Shown here piece by piece: positions 17,172 to 26,013 of a stretch of DNA of 64,000 nt. Under the pieces are notes generated by a model. It had not been told where the DNA came from. It ran no database searches and saw only the letters and a list, made by a program, of their open reading frames with translations. The translations under genes were made by a program, and so were the position numbers. Position 1 is the first letter of the stretch, and the number at the start of each line of letters is the position of its first letter. Where the stretch lies: the NCBI GenBank assembly GCA_013911065.1, contig JACERV010000020.1:31025-95024 (forward strand). Direction: 5' to 3'. The stretch is from Ruminococcus sp. GTDB lineage: Bacteria; Bacillota; Clostridia; Lachnospirales; Lachnospiraceae.

Positions 17172-17618
17172 TTATATATAATACATGTCCTGCTCATATC
17201 CACTGTAAGCCAGATATTCTTTTTCCAAATCTTCCAGTGTTATATTTTTTAATATTTCGTCTAATTCTTCATTCACTTTGTCAATGATTACTTTCTGAAT
17301 TGTTTGTATAATTTCCCGCTGACTACCGTCCTCTAAACTTTCTTCTGGTTCAATCCGATAGTTTCCGTCCAGCGCTTGCAGTATGGAAGCTACCGTGATA
17401 TTTTCTGCCTTGTCATTCAGCAGGTACCCGCCCTGCGGCCCTTTGATACTTTTTACAATTTCTGCTCTTCTAAGGCTTGCAAAGGCCTGTTCCAGGTATT
17501 GGAGAGAAATGCCGTTCCGCTCGGCAATACTGCTTAATGCCACATGGTCTTTTTTGGAATTTACAGATAAATCTATTAATGCCCTGAGTCCATACCTGCT
17601 TTTCTTTGAAAACTTCAT
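17172..17618 (-). CDS. Rrf2-family regulator, CymR-like
   Basis: About 148 residues. The winged helix spans residues 1-80 (MKFSKKSRYGLRALIDL, then ISLQYLEQAFASLRRA and GPQGGYLL), the Rrf2 hallmark. It has no cysteines, so unlike IscR or NsrR it cannot carry an Fe-S cluster; this fits the CymR branch, which represses cysteine genes together with CysK. The start at 17618 is preceded by GGAGGT (17628-17623); an ATG four codons earlier overlaps that site and is less likely. It is co-transcribed with metY and cysK, 32 bases after metY. CysK as co-regulator partner is inference from the CymR model in Bacillus and Staphylococcus. Confidence 0.82.
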   Translation of the reverse strand: MKFSKKSRYGLRALIDLSVNSKKDHVALSSIAERNGISLQYLEQAFASLRRAEIVKSIKGPQGGYLLNDKAENITVASILQALDGNYRIEPEESLEDGSQREIIQTIQKVIIDKVNEELDEILKNITLEDLEKEYLAYSGYEQDMYYI

Positions 17619-17650
17619 AAATACCTCCACATGTCTCTGAAGCCTTTTTA

Positions 17651-18961
17651 TTATTGTACTGCTTTAAACGCTTCTGTTAAATCTTCTATAATATCATCAA
17701 TATGTTCTGTACCAATGGACAGACGGATGGTATTAGGCTTGATTCCCTGATCCTGAAGCTCTTCTTCTGTACACTGGCTGTGTGTAGTTGTCGCCGGGTG
17801 AATAACTAAAGACTTAACATCGGCAACGTTTGCTAATAGAGAAAACAGCTCCAAATGATCTATAAAGTTCTGGGCCTTCTTTGCATCTCCCTTAATTTCA
17901 AATGTGAAAATGGAGCCTCCGCCATTGGGGAAATACTTAGCATATAATGCCTTTTGGCTTTCATCCTCTGTTACAGACGGGTGGTGTACTTCTTCAACCT
18001 CAGGGTGATTTTTCAAGTATTCCACAACCTTAAGGGCATTTTCCACATGGCGTTCTACACGGAGAGATAACGTCTCAAGTCCCTGTAAAAACAAAAAAGA
18101 GTGGAATGGGGAAACTGTTGCACCTGTATCTCTTAAGAGAATAGCCCGAATCTTTGTCACAAAAGCCGCAGGTCCTACTGCCTTTGTAAAACTGATTCCG
18201 TGATAGCTGGGATTTGGCTCTGTCAATGATGGGAATTTCCCGGAAGCTTCCCAGTCAAATTTTCCGCTGTCTACAATCACTCCGCCGATAGCTGTTCCAT
18301 GGCCTCCAATAAACTTTGTAGCGGAATGTATTACGATATCTGCGCCGAATTCAATAGGGCGCACCAGGTAAGGTGTTGCAAATGTATTATCAATGACAAG
18401 AGGAATCTTGTGTGCATGTGCAATCTTTGCAATCTTTTCAATATCTACTACATCTGAATTTGGATTTCCCAAAGTTTCTATAAAGATTGCTTTTGTGTTC
18501 TCCTGTATTGCCGCTTCTACTGCCTGGTCATCAAAAATATCTATGAAACTCGTTGTGATTCCATACTGAGGCAATGTGTGAGCCAGCAGGTTATAAGTAC
18601 CCCCGTAAATGTTCTTCGCAGATACAATATGATCTCCATTCTGCGCCAGATTCTCAATTGTATATGTGACCGCAGCCGCTCCGGAGGCAACCGCAAGAGC
18701 TGCCACGCCTCCCTCCAGTGCTGCAATCCGTCTTTCAAATATATCTTCTGTGGGATTGGTCAGGCGTCCGTAAATGTTGCCCGCATCTGCAAGGCCAAAA
18801 CGTGCCGCCGCATGTTCACTGTTGTGGAATACATAGGAAGAGGTCTGATAAATAGGAACTGCTCTTGCATCCGTTACCGGATCCGGCTGCTCCTGCCCTA
18901 CGTGAAGCTGTAATGTCTCAAATTTCAATTTCCTATTTTCTCTTGTAACTTTATCACCCAT
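17651..18961 (-). CDS. metY: O-acetylhomoserine sulfhydrylase
   Basis: A 436-residue PLP enzyme of the large MetY type: [18 protein letters not shown] at the N-terminus, [38 protein letters not shown] (in part [16 protein letters not shown]), the PLP lysine in [12 protein letters not shown], and a C-terminal [13 protein letters not shown]. It makes homocysteine directly from O-acetylhomoserine and sulfide; some members use other nucleophiles. It lies 20 bases after cysK and before the Rrf2 regulator, so direct sulfide assimilation into both cysteine and homocysteine is under one promoter. Confidence 0.93.
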   Translation of the reverse strand: MGDKVTRENRKLKFETLQLHVGQEQPDPVTDARAVPIYQTSSYVFHNSEHAAARFGLADAGNIYGRLTNPTEDIFERRIAALEGGVAALAVASGAAAVTYTIENLAQNGDHIVSAKNIYGGTYNLLAHTLPQYGITTSFIDIFDDQAVEAAIQENTKAIFIETLGNPNSDVVDIEKIAKIAHAHKIPLVIDNTFATPYLVRPIEFGADIVIHSATKFIGGHGTAIGGVIVDSGKFDWEASGKFPSLTEPNPSYHGISFTKAVGPAAFVTKIRAILLRDTGATVSPFHSFLFLQGLETLSLRVERHVENALKVVEYLKNHPEVEEVHHPSVTEDESQKALYAKYFPNGGGSIFTFEIKGDAKKAQNFIDHLELFSLLANVADVKSLVIHPATTTHSQCTEEELQDQGIKPNTIRLSIGTEHIDDIIEDLTEAFKAVQ

Positions 18962-18981
18962 ATCTTTTCTCCTCTTCTCGT

Positions 18982-19914
18982 CTACTCCCCAAACAAAGGT
19001 GTGGAATAATATCTATCTCCTGTATCCGGTAACAATGTCACAATGGTCTTTCCCTTGTTCTCCGGGCGTTTTGCCAGTTCGATTGCACCTTGCAGTGCCG
19101 CTCCTGAGGAAATCCCCACCAGGACACCTTCCTGCTTTGCAAAAGATTTTGCTGCTGCAAATGCATCATCATTTTCTACTTTCAGAATTTCATCATAAAT
19201 CTCCGTATTCAATACTTCCGGTACAAAGCCTGCCCCGATTCCCTGAATTTTATGCGGTCCGCCCTTGCCTTCTGAAAGAACCGGTGAAGCAGCAGGTTCC
19301 AATGCTACAATCTTAATTTCAGGATTCTGAGACTTCAGGTATTCACCTACCCCTGTAAGAGTACCTCCCGTGCCGACTCCTGCAATGAAAATGTCCACAT
19401 TTCCATCTGTATCATTCCAGATTTCCGGTCCTGTTGTGCTCTTGTGAATGGCAGGGTTTGCAGGGTTTACAAACTGCCCGGGGATGAAGCTGTTTGGAAT
19501 CTCTTTTGCCAGCTCATCTGCTTTTGCAATAGCGCCCTTCATTCCTTTTGCGCCTTCTGTCAGTACCAATTCTGCACCGTAAGCCTTAAGTATATTTCTT
19601 CTTTCAATACTCATTGTCTCGGGCATAGTTAAAACAACACGATAGCCTTTCGCTGCGGCAATTGATGCAAGACCAATTCCCGTATTACCGGAAGTCGGCT
19701 CAATAATAACAGAGCCTTCTTTTAAAATTCCCTTCTCCTCCGCATCTTCAATCATTGCTTTCGCAATTCTGTCCTTGACACTTCCTGCCGGGTTAAGGTA
19801 TTCTAGTTTTACCAGTATAGTTGCTTCCAGATCTAAGCTCTTTTCTAAATTTACTACCTCCATCAAAGGAGTCTTTCCGATTAAATCCAATGTTCCCTTA
19901 AATATATTTGCCAT
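18982..19914 (-). CDS. cysK: Cysteine synthase A
   Basis: About 310 residues. O-acetylserine sulfhydrylase converts O-acetylserine and sulfide to cysteine. It begins [20 protein letters not shown]. The PLP lysine lies in [15 protein letters not shown], the substrate loop is [12 protein letters not shown], the phosphate loop [12 protein letters not shown], and the C-terminus has [13 protein letters not shown] chose the ATG at 19914; an upstream ATG seven codons earlier adds residues not seen in the family. It is the first gene of the operon, with a strong promoter at 19965-19993. The dyad CATA-N9-TATG at 19933-19949 might be the Rrf2/CymR box. No T-box or SAM riboswitch is seen in the leader. 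Confidence 0.94.
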   Translation of the reverse strand: MANIFKGTLDLIGKTPLMEVVNLEKSLDLEATILVKLEYLNPAGSVKDRIAKAMIEDAEEKGILKEGSVIIEPTSGNTGIGLASIAAAKGYRVVLTMPETMSIERRNILKAYGAELVLTEGAKGMKGAIAKADELAKEIPNSFIPGQFVNPANPAIHKSTTGPEIWNDTDGNVDIFIAGVGTGGTLTGVGEYLKSQNPEIKIVALEPAASPVLSEGKGGPHKIQGIGAGFVPEVLNTEIYDEILKVENDDAFAAAKSFAKQEGVLVGISSGAALQGAIELAKRPENKGKTIVTLLPDTGDRYYSTPLFGE

Positions 19915-19964
19915 TTTACATTCCCTACCTTTCATATAGGTTTAGTATGTTTTATGTTGCTATT

Positions 19965-19993
19965 ATTATATTACTATCCTTCTGATATGTCAA
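19965..19993 (-). promoter_or_regulatory. cysK operon promoter
   Basis: On the minus strand: TTGACA (19993-19988), 17-base spacer, TATAAT (19970-19965), full consensus. The leader down to 19914 holds a CATA-N9-TATG dyad at 19933-19949. Confidence 0.85.
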
Positions 19994-20023
19994 CCATATT
20001 TTATATTTTTTTGATTTTTTCAT

Positions 20024-20081
20024 GGGGGACAGTCCCTTTTGAAAAGGGACTGTCCCCTTTGCTCTTCATTTTCAGAATATT
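20024..20081. repeat. Dispersed hairpin repeat, copy 2
   Basis: GGGGGACAGTCCC, TTTTGAAA, AGGGACTGTCCCC, then the tail TTTGCTCTTC-ATTTTCAGAATATT. It has the same hairpin and tail as copies 1 and 3. It lies 12 bases past the nitroreductase stop codon and just upstream of the cysK promoter, so it could serve as a terminator or insulator between the two. Confidence 0.85.
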
Positions 20082-20092
20082 TTTACAATATC

Positions 20093-20974
20093 CTAGTATC
20101 TTCCGATTACCGCATCTTCCACACCAGCGCGCAAAGGCGGGTACGGAGTCTGGTCCCCATAGCCTACATCCACATAAGTTACCAGTCTGATATAGTCAGG
20201 CAAATCAAATCTTTTTCTTAACCTGTCACAAAATTCTTCATTCGGAAATGTTAACCATACCCCTTCCAGCCCCGCAGCATGAGCAGCAAGCACAATGTTC
20301 TGCCCGGCTGCGCCTGCATCCAGAAGCTGGTTTCTTACAGGTGTAAATGAATTCGCACGGTAGCACCGCATATCCTGCAAGATTACCAGATGAACGGGGC
20401 CTCCGGGAACGTCACTGCCCCGGAACAATCCAGGTTCGTTTTTCTCCCTTACCACAATGTACCTGATGGATTGCACGTTACAGCCGTGAGCAGCCCACAA
20501 CCCTGCTTCCAGGATTTTGTCAATGATTTCATCCGGCACTTCCTGGTCTTTAAATTCTCTGACTGAACGTCTTTCTTTTAAAATAGTAAAGAAATCTTCT
20601 TCCATTTCTTTTGTAACAGTCTTCGGTGTATAAGCGGCTAAATCCACCGGCTCTCCTTTGGCAAGATGTTCTGCCGACTCGATTAAGAAGCTGACATACC
20701 GATATTCAGGGAATTCCTTACTTAATCCCCGCTTTACCCACAAATCCAAAAGATGCTTTGCATAGTCCGCTTGTTCGGGGCGGAGCTGCTTATTTCGATA
20801 TGCCGCATGATACATCTGAATCTCCAAAGTATGATGGCTCCGTTCCCGTACTCTGGCTCTAAACTCTGTTTCATCCATATTCAGGAATTCCTCATCTGTA
20901 ATCTGCATATTCCGGTTCCATATCTGTTTTACCTCTTCTTTATCAAGATAATCCATACTTGTGTCTCTAAACAT
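20093..20974 (-). CDS. Nitroreductase-family protein with helical N-terminal extension
   Basis: A 293-residue protein. The C-terminal 170 residues are a nitroreductase (FMN) domain: ILKERRSVREFKDQEVPDE, ILEAGLWAAHGCNVQSIRY, LLDAGAAGQNIVLAAHAAGLEG (in part LLDAGAAGQNIVLAA). The first 115 residues are charged and helical, unlike simple nitroreductases (usually 170-220 residues). It lies downstream of the SsuABC-like operon on the same strand, separated by 131 bases holding a strongly structured region. FMN-dependent enzymes are common partners of alkanesulfonate-type importers, so a role in the same organosulfur route is possible but unproven. Confidence 0.75.
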   Translation of the reverse strand: MFRDTSMDYLDKEEVKQIWNRNMQITDEEFLNMDETEFRARVRERSHHTLEIQMYHAAYRNKQLRPEQADYAKHLLDLWVKRGLSKEFPEYRYVSFLIESAEHLAKGEPVDLAAYTPKTVTKEMEEDFFTILKERRSVREFKDQEVPDEIIDKILEAGLWAAHGCNVQSIRYIVVREKNEPGLFRGSDVPGGPVHLVILQDMRCYRANSFTPVRNQLLDAGAAGQNIVLAAHAAGLEGVWLTFPNEEFCDRLRKRFDLPDYIRLVTYVDVGYGDQTPYPPLRAGVEDAVIGRY

Positions 20975-20989
20975 ATCACGCCCTCCTGC

Positions 20990-21100
20990 TTATACTTACT
21001 TGGTGAGGTTCTTTCGAACCTAGTTGTAAAGCACAACCTGCTGGCTTAGTGAGAAAGTTCAACCTTTTGGGGTGTTCTTTCGAACTTAGCAGCATGGTTG
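20990..21100. other. Structured noncoding region with repeated hairpins
   Basis: The 131 bases between the importer ATPase gene and the nitroreductase gene hold two hairpins sharing the same loop: AGGTTC-TTTC-GAACCT near 21007-21022 and GTTC-TTTC-GAAC near 21080-21091. A long-range match of AACC-A-TGCTG with CAGCA-GGTT (minus strand) would close the region. The motif TTAGTGAG/TTGGTGAG also occurs twice. It does not match the core of any riboswitch I know (no T-box, SAM, TPP, FMN or cobalamin motif). Confidence 0.4.
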
Positions 21101-21105
21101 TTGCC

Positions 21106-21888
21106 CTAGATATAATACTCTACTGCTTCCTGTTTATCTGCTCCTATGCTGATAGCCGCTACAATCTCAGCAGCCTTCTGCACCAGATATTCATCGCTCC
21201 TCTTGCGCGGATGAGGAATAGAAATATCGTATTCCTCCTGTACTGTGCTGGGCCTTGGACTTAAAAGAATCACCCGGTCCGCAAGATACACTGCCTCATT
21301 GATATCATGTGTTACAAACAAAACTGTCTTTTTCTCTTCCTGTCTGATCCTGATTAATTCCTCCTGCAATGTACATCTCGTCAAATGGTCCACCGCGCTA
21401 AAAGGCTCATCCATAAGAATTACTTTGGGGTTCATCACCAGTGCCCTTGCAATTCCGGCTCTCTGTCTCATCCCACCGGAAAGCTGTGATGGATACTTAT
21501 TTTCAAATCCGCTGAGGTTCATCATCTTCACATATTTTGCGATTCTTTCTTCCTGCTCCTTTTTCGGAACCCCCGAAATATCCATCCCAAAGGCAATGTT
21601 TTTCTTAATTGTTTTCCACGGATAAAGAGAAGCATCCTGAAATACAACGCCGATATCCCGGCTGGTCCCATTTACAGGAATGTCATCCAGCAGGACTTCC
21701 CCGTCCGTATGCTCAAGAAGACCGGCAACAATTTCCAGCAATGTACTTTTTCCGCAGCCGGAGGGACCTACAATACAAACAAATTCTCCATCCTGAATCT
21801 CCAGGTTAATGTCCTTTAGCGCATGAGTTGTTTCTCCGTTTTCACCAGGATAATATTTATCCAGTTTGTTTATTTTTATGGTCGGCAT
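21106..21888 (-). CDS. ABC importer ATPase (SsuB/TauB family)
   Basis: About 260 residues. Walker A is GPSGCGKSTLLEIVAGL, the Q-loop VVFQDASLYPW, the signature LSGGMRQRAGIARAL, Walker B VILMDEPFSA, and the switch histidine in FVTHDINEAVYL. This is the nitrate/sulfonate/taurine subfamily. I chose the ATG at 21888 (MPTIKINKLDKYY), which has GGAGGG upstream; the longer frame overlaps the binding-protein gene and lacks homology. It energises the permease encoded at 23030. The operon also encodes an ATC-hydrolase-like protein and an amidohydrolase, so the cargo may be a cyclic or amide-bound sulfur compound. Confidence 0.9.
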   Translation of the reverse strand: MPTIKINKLDKYYPGENGETTHALKDINLEIQDGEFVCIVGPSGCGKSTLLEIVAGLLEHTDGEVLLDDIPVNGTSRDIGVVFQDASLYPWKTIKKNIAFGMDISGVPKKEQEERIAKYVKMMNLSGFENKYPSQLSGGMRQRAGIARALVMNPKVILMDEPFSAVDHLTRCTLQEELIRIRQEEKKTVLFVTHDINEAVYLADRVILLSPRPSTVQEEYDISIPHPRKRSDEYLVQKAAEIVAAISIGADKQEAVEYYI

Positions 21889-21913
21889 CTTTTCTTTGCT
21901 CCCTCCGTTTCTG

Positions 21914-22990
21914 CTATTTACTTTCCGGATTGGTAAGACCCAGCTCATCTGCAGCTTTCTGTGAAAATTCATTTGTATAGGTTCCTTCTGCCTTTACATC
22001 CTTGTCAAGCCATCCGTAATCCTTCAAATACTCCACGGTCTTGCTGATTCTATCTTCAGGAATTACCGGATAGTCAAACCACACGTCGATTTCAGATTCA
22101 ATAGCCTTTTTCATTACTTCCTCAGGGGTATTCATCTGTGTTGCTGCCCAGGAGATGAATTCATCTAAACGCTCATTTTTCACTTCTTCATGTACCTTAT
22201 AGTAAGCAGTCAGGAAACGCTGTAATTTCTCAGGGTCCTTTTCAATGATATCATCTGATGCAATGATTGTTCCTGTATAGTAATCTGGAATATAATCCCA
22301 CGCCCGGCCAAGAATATGACCTACTCCATCCGCCTCTGCAAGTGCAGCGTATGGGTTATGGATTATAGTTGCATCTACCTCGCCGGATGTTAATGTGGCA
22401 TATGCAGACTGATAAACACCATTTGCTACCAGCGTCACATCATCTTCACTCAACCCGTTCTCTTCCAGCATCTTCAGAACCGAAAGTCTCATACCGCCAG
22501 CTGCTGCAGCAGTACCGACTGTTTTTCCTTTCAAGTCACTGATATCTTTTATATCATTATTGGCAACCAGCCAGTAGCATCCGGAATATCTCCACATGTT
22601 CCCCACCAGTTTTCCAGACACGCCATTATAGATGCCAGGGATGTAAGCGCTTGGGTCGCCGTCGGCCACATCAATCTCTCCTCTGGTTATTAAGGAAAGT
22701 ACCTCATCATTGCTGCTCCACTGGATATTGTCAAATTCAATACCAAGCTCTTTGTAAAGCCCCTTTTCAATCGCAAAATTATTGACCGCACCAGTCATAC
22801 CTGTAGCGAAGCAGGAACGGATTGTAATAGTGTCGTCATCTCCTGATTCAGAATCAGAAGCTGAGGATTGGGATGTTTCCCCGGTTTCAGTTTTTTTTGC
22901 TGACTCAGAGCCTTTTGCCGATGAGCATCCGGCCAAAGCTGAAATTGTTAACGTTGCTGCAATCAAAACAGATATAATCCTTCTTTTCAT
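21914..22990 (-). CDS. SsuA/TauA-type substrate-binding lipoprotein
   Basis: A 358-residue lipoprotein. The signal peptide ends in the lipobox LAGC (Cys21), followed by a Ser/Glu-rich linker to about residue 50, then an NMT1/SsuA-like binding fold: GEIDVADGDPSAYIPGIYNG, KTVGTAAAAGGMRLSVL, GEVDATIIHNPYAALAEADG. It captures the substrate outside the membrane for the permease and ATPase encoded beside it. Such proteins bind sulfonates, taurine, nitrate or thiamine-precursor pyrimidines, so the ligand cannot be fixed from sequence. It lies 39 bases after the permease gene. Confidence 0.88.
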   Translation of the reverse strand: MKRRIISVLIAATLTISALAGCSSAKGSESAKKTETGETSQSSASDSESGDDDTITIRSCFATGMTGAVNNFAIEKGLYKELGIEFDNIQWSSNDEVLSLITRGEIDVADGDPSAYIPGIYNGVSGKLVGNMWRYSGCYWLVANNDIKDISDLKGKTVGTAAAAGGMRLSVLKMLEENGLSEDDVTLVANGVYQSAYATLTSGEVDATIIHNPYAALAEADGVGHILGRAWDYIPDYYTGTIIASDDIIEKDPEKLQRFLTAYYKVHEEVKNERLDEFISWAATQMNTPEEVMKKAIESEIDVWFDYPVIPEDRISKTVEYLKDYGWLDKDVKAEGTYTNEFSQKAADELGLTNPESK

Positions 22991-23029
22991 AATACAATAC
23001 CTCTCATTTTCTTGGATTTTATTTTTCCT

Positions 23030-23860
23030 CTATACCCTGCTCCATCTGTGGCAAAGTAAATATTCAATGGCTGCAATCAGTTTAACGAAGCATACTGAAA
23101 TCAGCGTTACTAATATGATGATAAAAAACATTCTGGGTGTATTCAGTAAATTCTGGGATTCGGAAAGAAGATACCCAAGTCCCGCCTTCGCCGACTGCAT
23201 TTCTGAAAATACTACTCCTGTCAAGGCCGTTGCCGCCGCCAGCCGCAATCCATTGAACATAGATGGCAGCGCCGCCGGAATCATGACTTTGAACACAGTC
23301 TGCATTTTTGTTGCATTAAACACCCTGGCTACCTTTAAATACTCTATCTTGCACTGTTTTGCTCCTGTAACGGTACTGTACAGAATCTGAAATACAGAAA
23401 AAAGGAATATAAGCACTACTTTGGATTGAAAGCCAATTCCGAACCACAGAATAAGCAGGGGCAGAATTGCCGTCTTAGGAATCGCCATAATTGCTGAGCA
23501 GAACACATTACCGTATGCTTCAGTCTTAGGAAACATCGTCCAAATCAAGCCTACTATAATTCCAACTCCCGCAGCCAGCGCATACCCTACCAGAACTTCC
23601 TGAAGGGTAAGAATTAAATGAGGCCAGAGAGTTCCATCTGCAGCAATATGAAATGCCTCTTCCACGATACTGGACGGTGATGCCATAAAAATCCGGTTGA
23701 TTTTTCCAGATGTCACCGCATACTCCATATATCCAAGCAGCGCGGCTACTGTCAGTACCTGCAGTACATTAATATATGTAATGTTTCTCTTTGAGGCTTT
23801 TCCCGTGCCCGATTTACTCACAGGCTGTAATACCACGGATTCTCTACTCTTTGCTGCCAT
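23030..23860 (-). CDS. ABC permease (SsuC family)
   Basis: A 276-residue BPD-type inner-membrane component with about six membrane segments. Its coupling-loop region is FNATKMQTVFKVMIPAALPSMFNGLRLAAA (in part VFKVMIPAALPSMFNGLR), the EAA-motif equivalent for the SsuC/TauC group. The N-terminal 35 residues are cytoplasmic and basic. It overlaps the upstream ATC-hydrolase-like gene by 17 bases, evidence of translational coupling and of a shared job. Confidence 0.9.
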   Translation of the reverse strand: MAAKSRESVVLQPVSKSGTGKASKRNITYINVLQVLTVAALLGYMEYAVTSGKINRIFMASPSSIVEEAFHIAADGTLWPHLILTLQEVLVGYALAAGVGIIVGLIWTMFPKTEAYGNVFCSAIMAIPKTAILPLLILWFGIGFQSKVVLIFLFSVFQILYSTVTGAKQCKIEYLKVARVFNATKMQTVFKVMIPAALPSMFNGLRLAAATALTGVVFSEMQSAKAGLGYLLSESQNLLNTPRMFFIIILVTLISVCFVKLIAAIEYLLCHRWSRV

Positions 23861-24383
23861 AGGTATAATTTCCTTTCTTTACTTCTTCACTTTCGAAATA
23901 ATTCCTCTCACAGCTTTCCCCCTCAATCAATACATTCTGTGTAAGCTTGTGGGACAGATGCCGGGAAAAGTTCTCAATGGTTGTAGTGTCTATAACATCA
24001 CAATAGTATGGTGCCAGTTCTCTGAACCATGGATACTCATCGTAATATTTTCTCCATGTTTCCGCATAAGGACAGTGGTCTGCCCCCCACTCCGGAATCC
24101 ATCCACATAATGGAAGGTCTATCACAGACATAAAATCTTCTACTGTTTCCGTCTCTTTTCCCAGTTTATAAGCCTTCTCCCTTAACTGGTCAGAGCGGTC
24201 GGCTCCCAGTTCAAACACCGTCTGTCTTACGATTTCCTTTGTCTTTTCCAGGCCATAAAGTTTCTGAAGAACATCACAGAAATGGAAATACAGCATCGCA
24301 AACTGTCTCGCTGCCTTTCGAATCTCACCAACCATCAGCTCTCTTGGGACAGTGCCGGTTATTTTGTAATTTTCTTTTCCCAT
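23844..24383 (-). CDS. ATC-hydrolase-like protein (L-2-amino-thiazoline-4-carboxylate hydrolase family)
   Basis: A 179-residue soluble protein. The layout matches the ATC hydrolase family as I know it: a helical N-terminal half, then CPYAETWRKY (about residue 104), ELAPYYCDVIDTTT, LSHKLTQNVLIEGESCERNYF (in part NVLIEGESCERNYF) near the C-terminus. In Pseudomonas the named enzyme opens the thiazoline ring of ATC to N-carbamoyl-cysteine, which an amidohydrolase then turns into cysteine. Here an M20 amidohydrolase gene overlaps it by 25 bases upstream and an SsuC-type permease gene by 17 bases downstream. Many family members are of unknown function, so the reaction is inferred from family and neighbours. 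Confidence 0.65.
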   Translation of the reverse strand: MGKENYKITGTVPRELMVGEIRKAARQFAMLYFHFCDVLQKLYGLEKTKEIVRQTVFELGADRSDQLREKAYKLGKETETVEDFMSVIDLPLCGWIPEWGADHCPYAETWRKYYDEYPWFRELAPYYCDVIDTTTIENFSRHLSHKLTQNVLIEGESCERNYFESEEVKKGNYTYGSKE

Positions 24384-25702
24384 ATTTCGCTCTCCTCCAC
24401 CGAATAAAACTTATTTAGAAACTCTATGTATTCTTCTTTTGATTGGAATACCGGATGATACCCGTCTTTTACCTTTTTAGCAAGTGCTGCTCCGTCCTTT
24501 AGCATACGGTATGCGGCAAGGGCGAAAATTTTTGCCGTAAGTATATAGGCTTCCTCTTCATCATAAACCGCAAACTCTGACTGATGAAGCCCCCCGGACA
24601 CGCCGCCGGTGTTAAATGTCAATACCGGCATTAAATGCTGAACGTCACCTACATCTGTGGATCCCCCCATGTGCTTCTCCAGCACATCCGTATTTACTTT
24701 TTTTGGCGCTGCCGCTTCTCTCATCACTTCTACAATCTCTTCCGGCATAGCCATCGGAAGAGAAGGAAGATATCCCGGCATTGTCTCAATCCTGTATCCT
24801 GCACCCATTGCCATTGCCCCTGCCTTGAAGGAGCGGTCGGTCTTCATGGAAGCATCTGAAAATGCTTCTTTTGTTTTTCCTCTTACCAGGGTTTCAATCA
24901 CCGCCTCATCTGGCACCACATTTACCAGATTACCGCCTTTTGTCATAATGGGATGAACTCTGACACAATCTTCGTCACGGAACGTCTCCCTGTTAAAAGC
25001 AAGTGCCTGAAGCCCCAGAGAGGCTGCCGATAATGCATTGACTCCTTTTTCCTTTTCTGCTGCCGCATGCGCTGCTTTTCCTTTTATTGTGATGACCTTT
25101 GAGACAAAACCGTTGCCGCTTCCGCTTCCTGCAGCGATTCCCACCATGGAAGTATGATGTACAAGACAGGCATCAATATCATCAAATGCACCTATGCGGA
25201 TTAACTCACATTTCCCGCCGCCATAACCAATTTTCCCCTCGTCCATCAGAGATTTCTTAAATTCCACTTCTCCATATTCCTCTGCCGGAGCCGCCAGAAA
25301 AACAATTTGGCCATCTAATTTCTCTGAAATACCCTTTTCGGTAAGTGCAAGGGCTGCTCCTATAACTCCTGCAAGCTGTGCATGGTGTCCGCAACAGTGA
25401 GCTGCCTCTGTTTCCTTATTCGCACAGGCATGGTTGGGAATCCTTAACGCATCCAATTCCCCAATCAGGGCCAAAGAAAAGTTTTCTCTTTTCTCCGAAT
25501 TCAGATACGCCTTCATCCCGGTAATAGCCAGATCGTCTTCTATGCGCTCTGTCCGTGGCCCCATAAACTTCCGGAACTTCTCACTCGTCCTGAACTCTTT
25601 GTACCCTAATTCTCCATGATGATAAATATCATTTGCAAATTCTAAAATCATGCTTCTGTTATTATCAATTATCTTTATAATTTGCTCTTCTGTTTTATCC
25701 AT
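24359..25702 (-). CDS. M20-family amidohydrolase (AbgB-like)
   Basis: About 447 residues, M20D-type metallo-amidohydrolase. Metal-site segments are AAHCCGHHAQLAG, AAPAEEYGEVEF and HHTSMVGIAAGSG; the lid domain has KGKAAHAAAEKEKGVNALSA, and the late histidine lies in GGVSGGLHQSEF. Relatives cleave aminobenzoyl-glutamate, N-acyl or N-carbamoyl amino acids. As the first gene of an operon with an ATC-hydrolase-like protein and an SsuABC-type importer, N-carbamoyl-cysteine or an S-containing amide is a reasonable substrate, but this is inference. I chose the ATG at 25702. A promoter with an overlapping dyad lies at 25773-25812. Confidence 0.8.
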   Translation of the reverse strand: MDKTEEQIIKIIDNNRSMILEFANDIYHHGELGYKEFRTSEKFRKFMGPRTERIEDDLAITGMKAYLNSEKRENFSLALIGELDALRIPNHACANKETEAAHCCGHHAQLAGVIGAALALTEKGISEKLDGQIVFLAAPAEEYGEVEFKKSLMDEGKIGYGGGKCELIRIGAFDDIDACLVHHTSMVGIAAGSGSGNGFVSKVITIKGKAAHAAAEKEKGVNALSAASLGLQALAFNRETFRDEDCVRVHPIMTKGGNLVNVVPDEAVIETLVRGKTKEAFSDASMKTDRSFKAGAMAMGAGYRIETMPGYLPSLPMAMPEEIVEVMREAAAPKKVNTDVLEKHMGGSTDVGDVQHLMPVLTFNTGGVSGGLHQSEFAVYDEEEAYILTAKIFALAAYRMLKDGAALAKKVKDGYHPVFQSKEEYIEFLNKFYSVEESEIWEKKITK

Positions 25703-25772
25703 ACACACCCCTATCCCAGCTCACTCCTGTATTTTTTCCTATTCATTTTCCCAAAGCATATCTTTCCTATAG

Positions 25773-25812
25773 GATTAGTAGGTATACTATCACTAATCTT
25801 CTTTACTGTCAA
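25773..25812 (-). promoter_or_regulatory. Promoter of the amidohydrolase-importer operon, with dyad
   Basis: On the minus strand: TTGACA (25812-25807), 17-base spacer, TAGTAT (25789-25784). A dyad GATTAGT (25773-25779) / ACTAATC (25792-25798) brackets the -10 box, as expected for a repressor site. No regulator gene is linked, although the Rrf2 protein of the nearby cysteine operon is a candidate. Confidence 0.7.
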
Positions 25813-25934
25813 TACTTTTTATAACTTTTATTTTCCTGTTATTCTAAGTTCCCAAAAGACAAGTTCTCCCGTCTCAAGATGAAAAGAACAAAGGGTTTTT
25901 ATTATAATAGGGAACCCAGTTTCCAATTATATAA

Positions 25935-25976
25935 AAATAGCAGGAAGTGTTTATCTCTAAACATCTCCTGCTATTT
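25935..25976 (-). terminator. Terminator after the chemoreceptor gene
   Basis: A long interrupted stem: AAATAGCAGGA pairs with TCCTGCTATTT, and TGTTTA with TAAACA around a TCTC loop. On the minus strand it runs into TTTATATAA. It lies 38 bases past the chemoreceptor stop. Confidence 0.85.
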
Positions 25977-26013
25977 ATGCTTGTTTTTATTTAAATCCTG
26001 TTAAATGAGCCTT

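Noticed and set aside
19915..20023. Possible T-box or SAM riboswitch ahead of cysK
   Set aside because: No T-box GGTGG-type motif, terminator/antiterminator or SAM-I core is visible; the leader is short with only a small dyad.
20990..21100. tRNA-like TTCGAA loop
   Set aside because: Stem-loops have four-base loops and no cloverleaf or CCA-stem can be drawn.
25870..25930. GGGTT/AACCC inverted repeat as an extra terminator
   Set aside because: Arms are short and the nearby 25935-25976 stem explains termination better.
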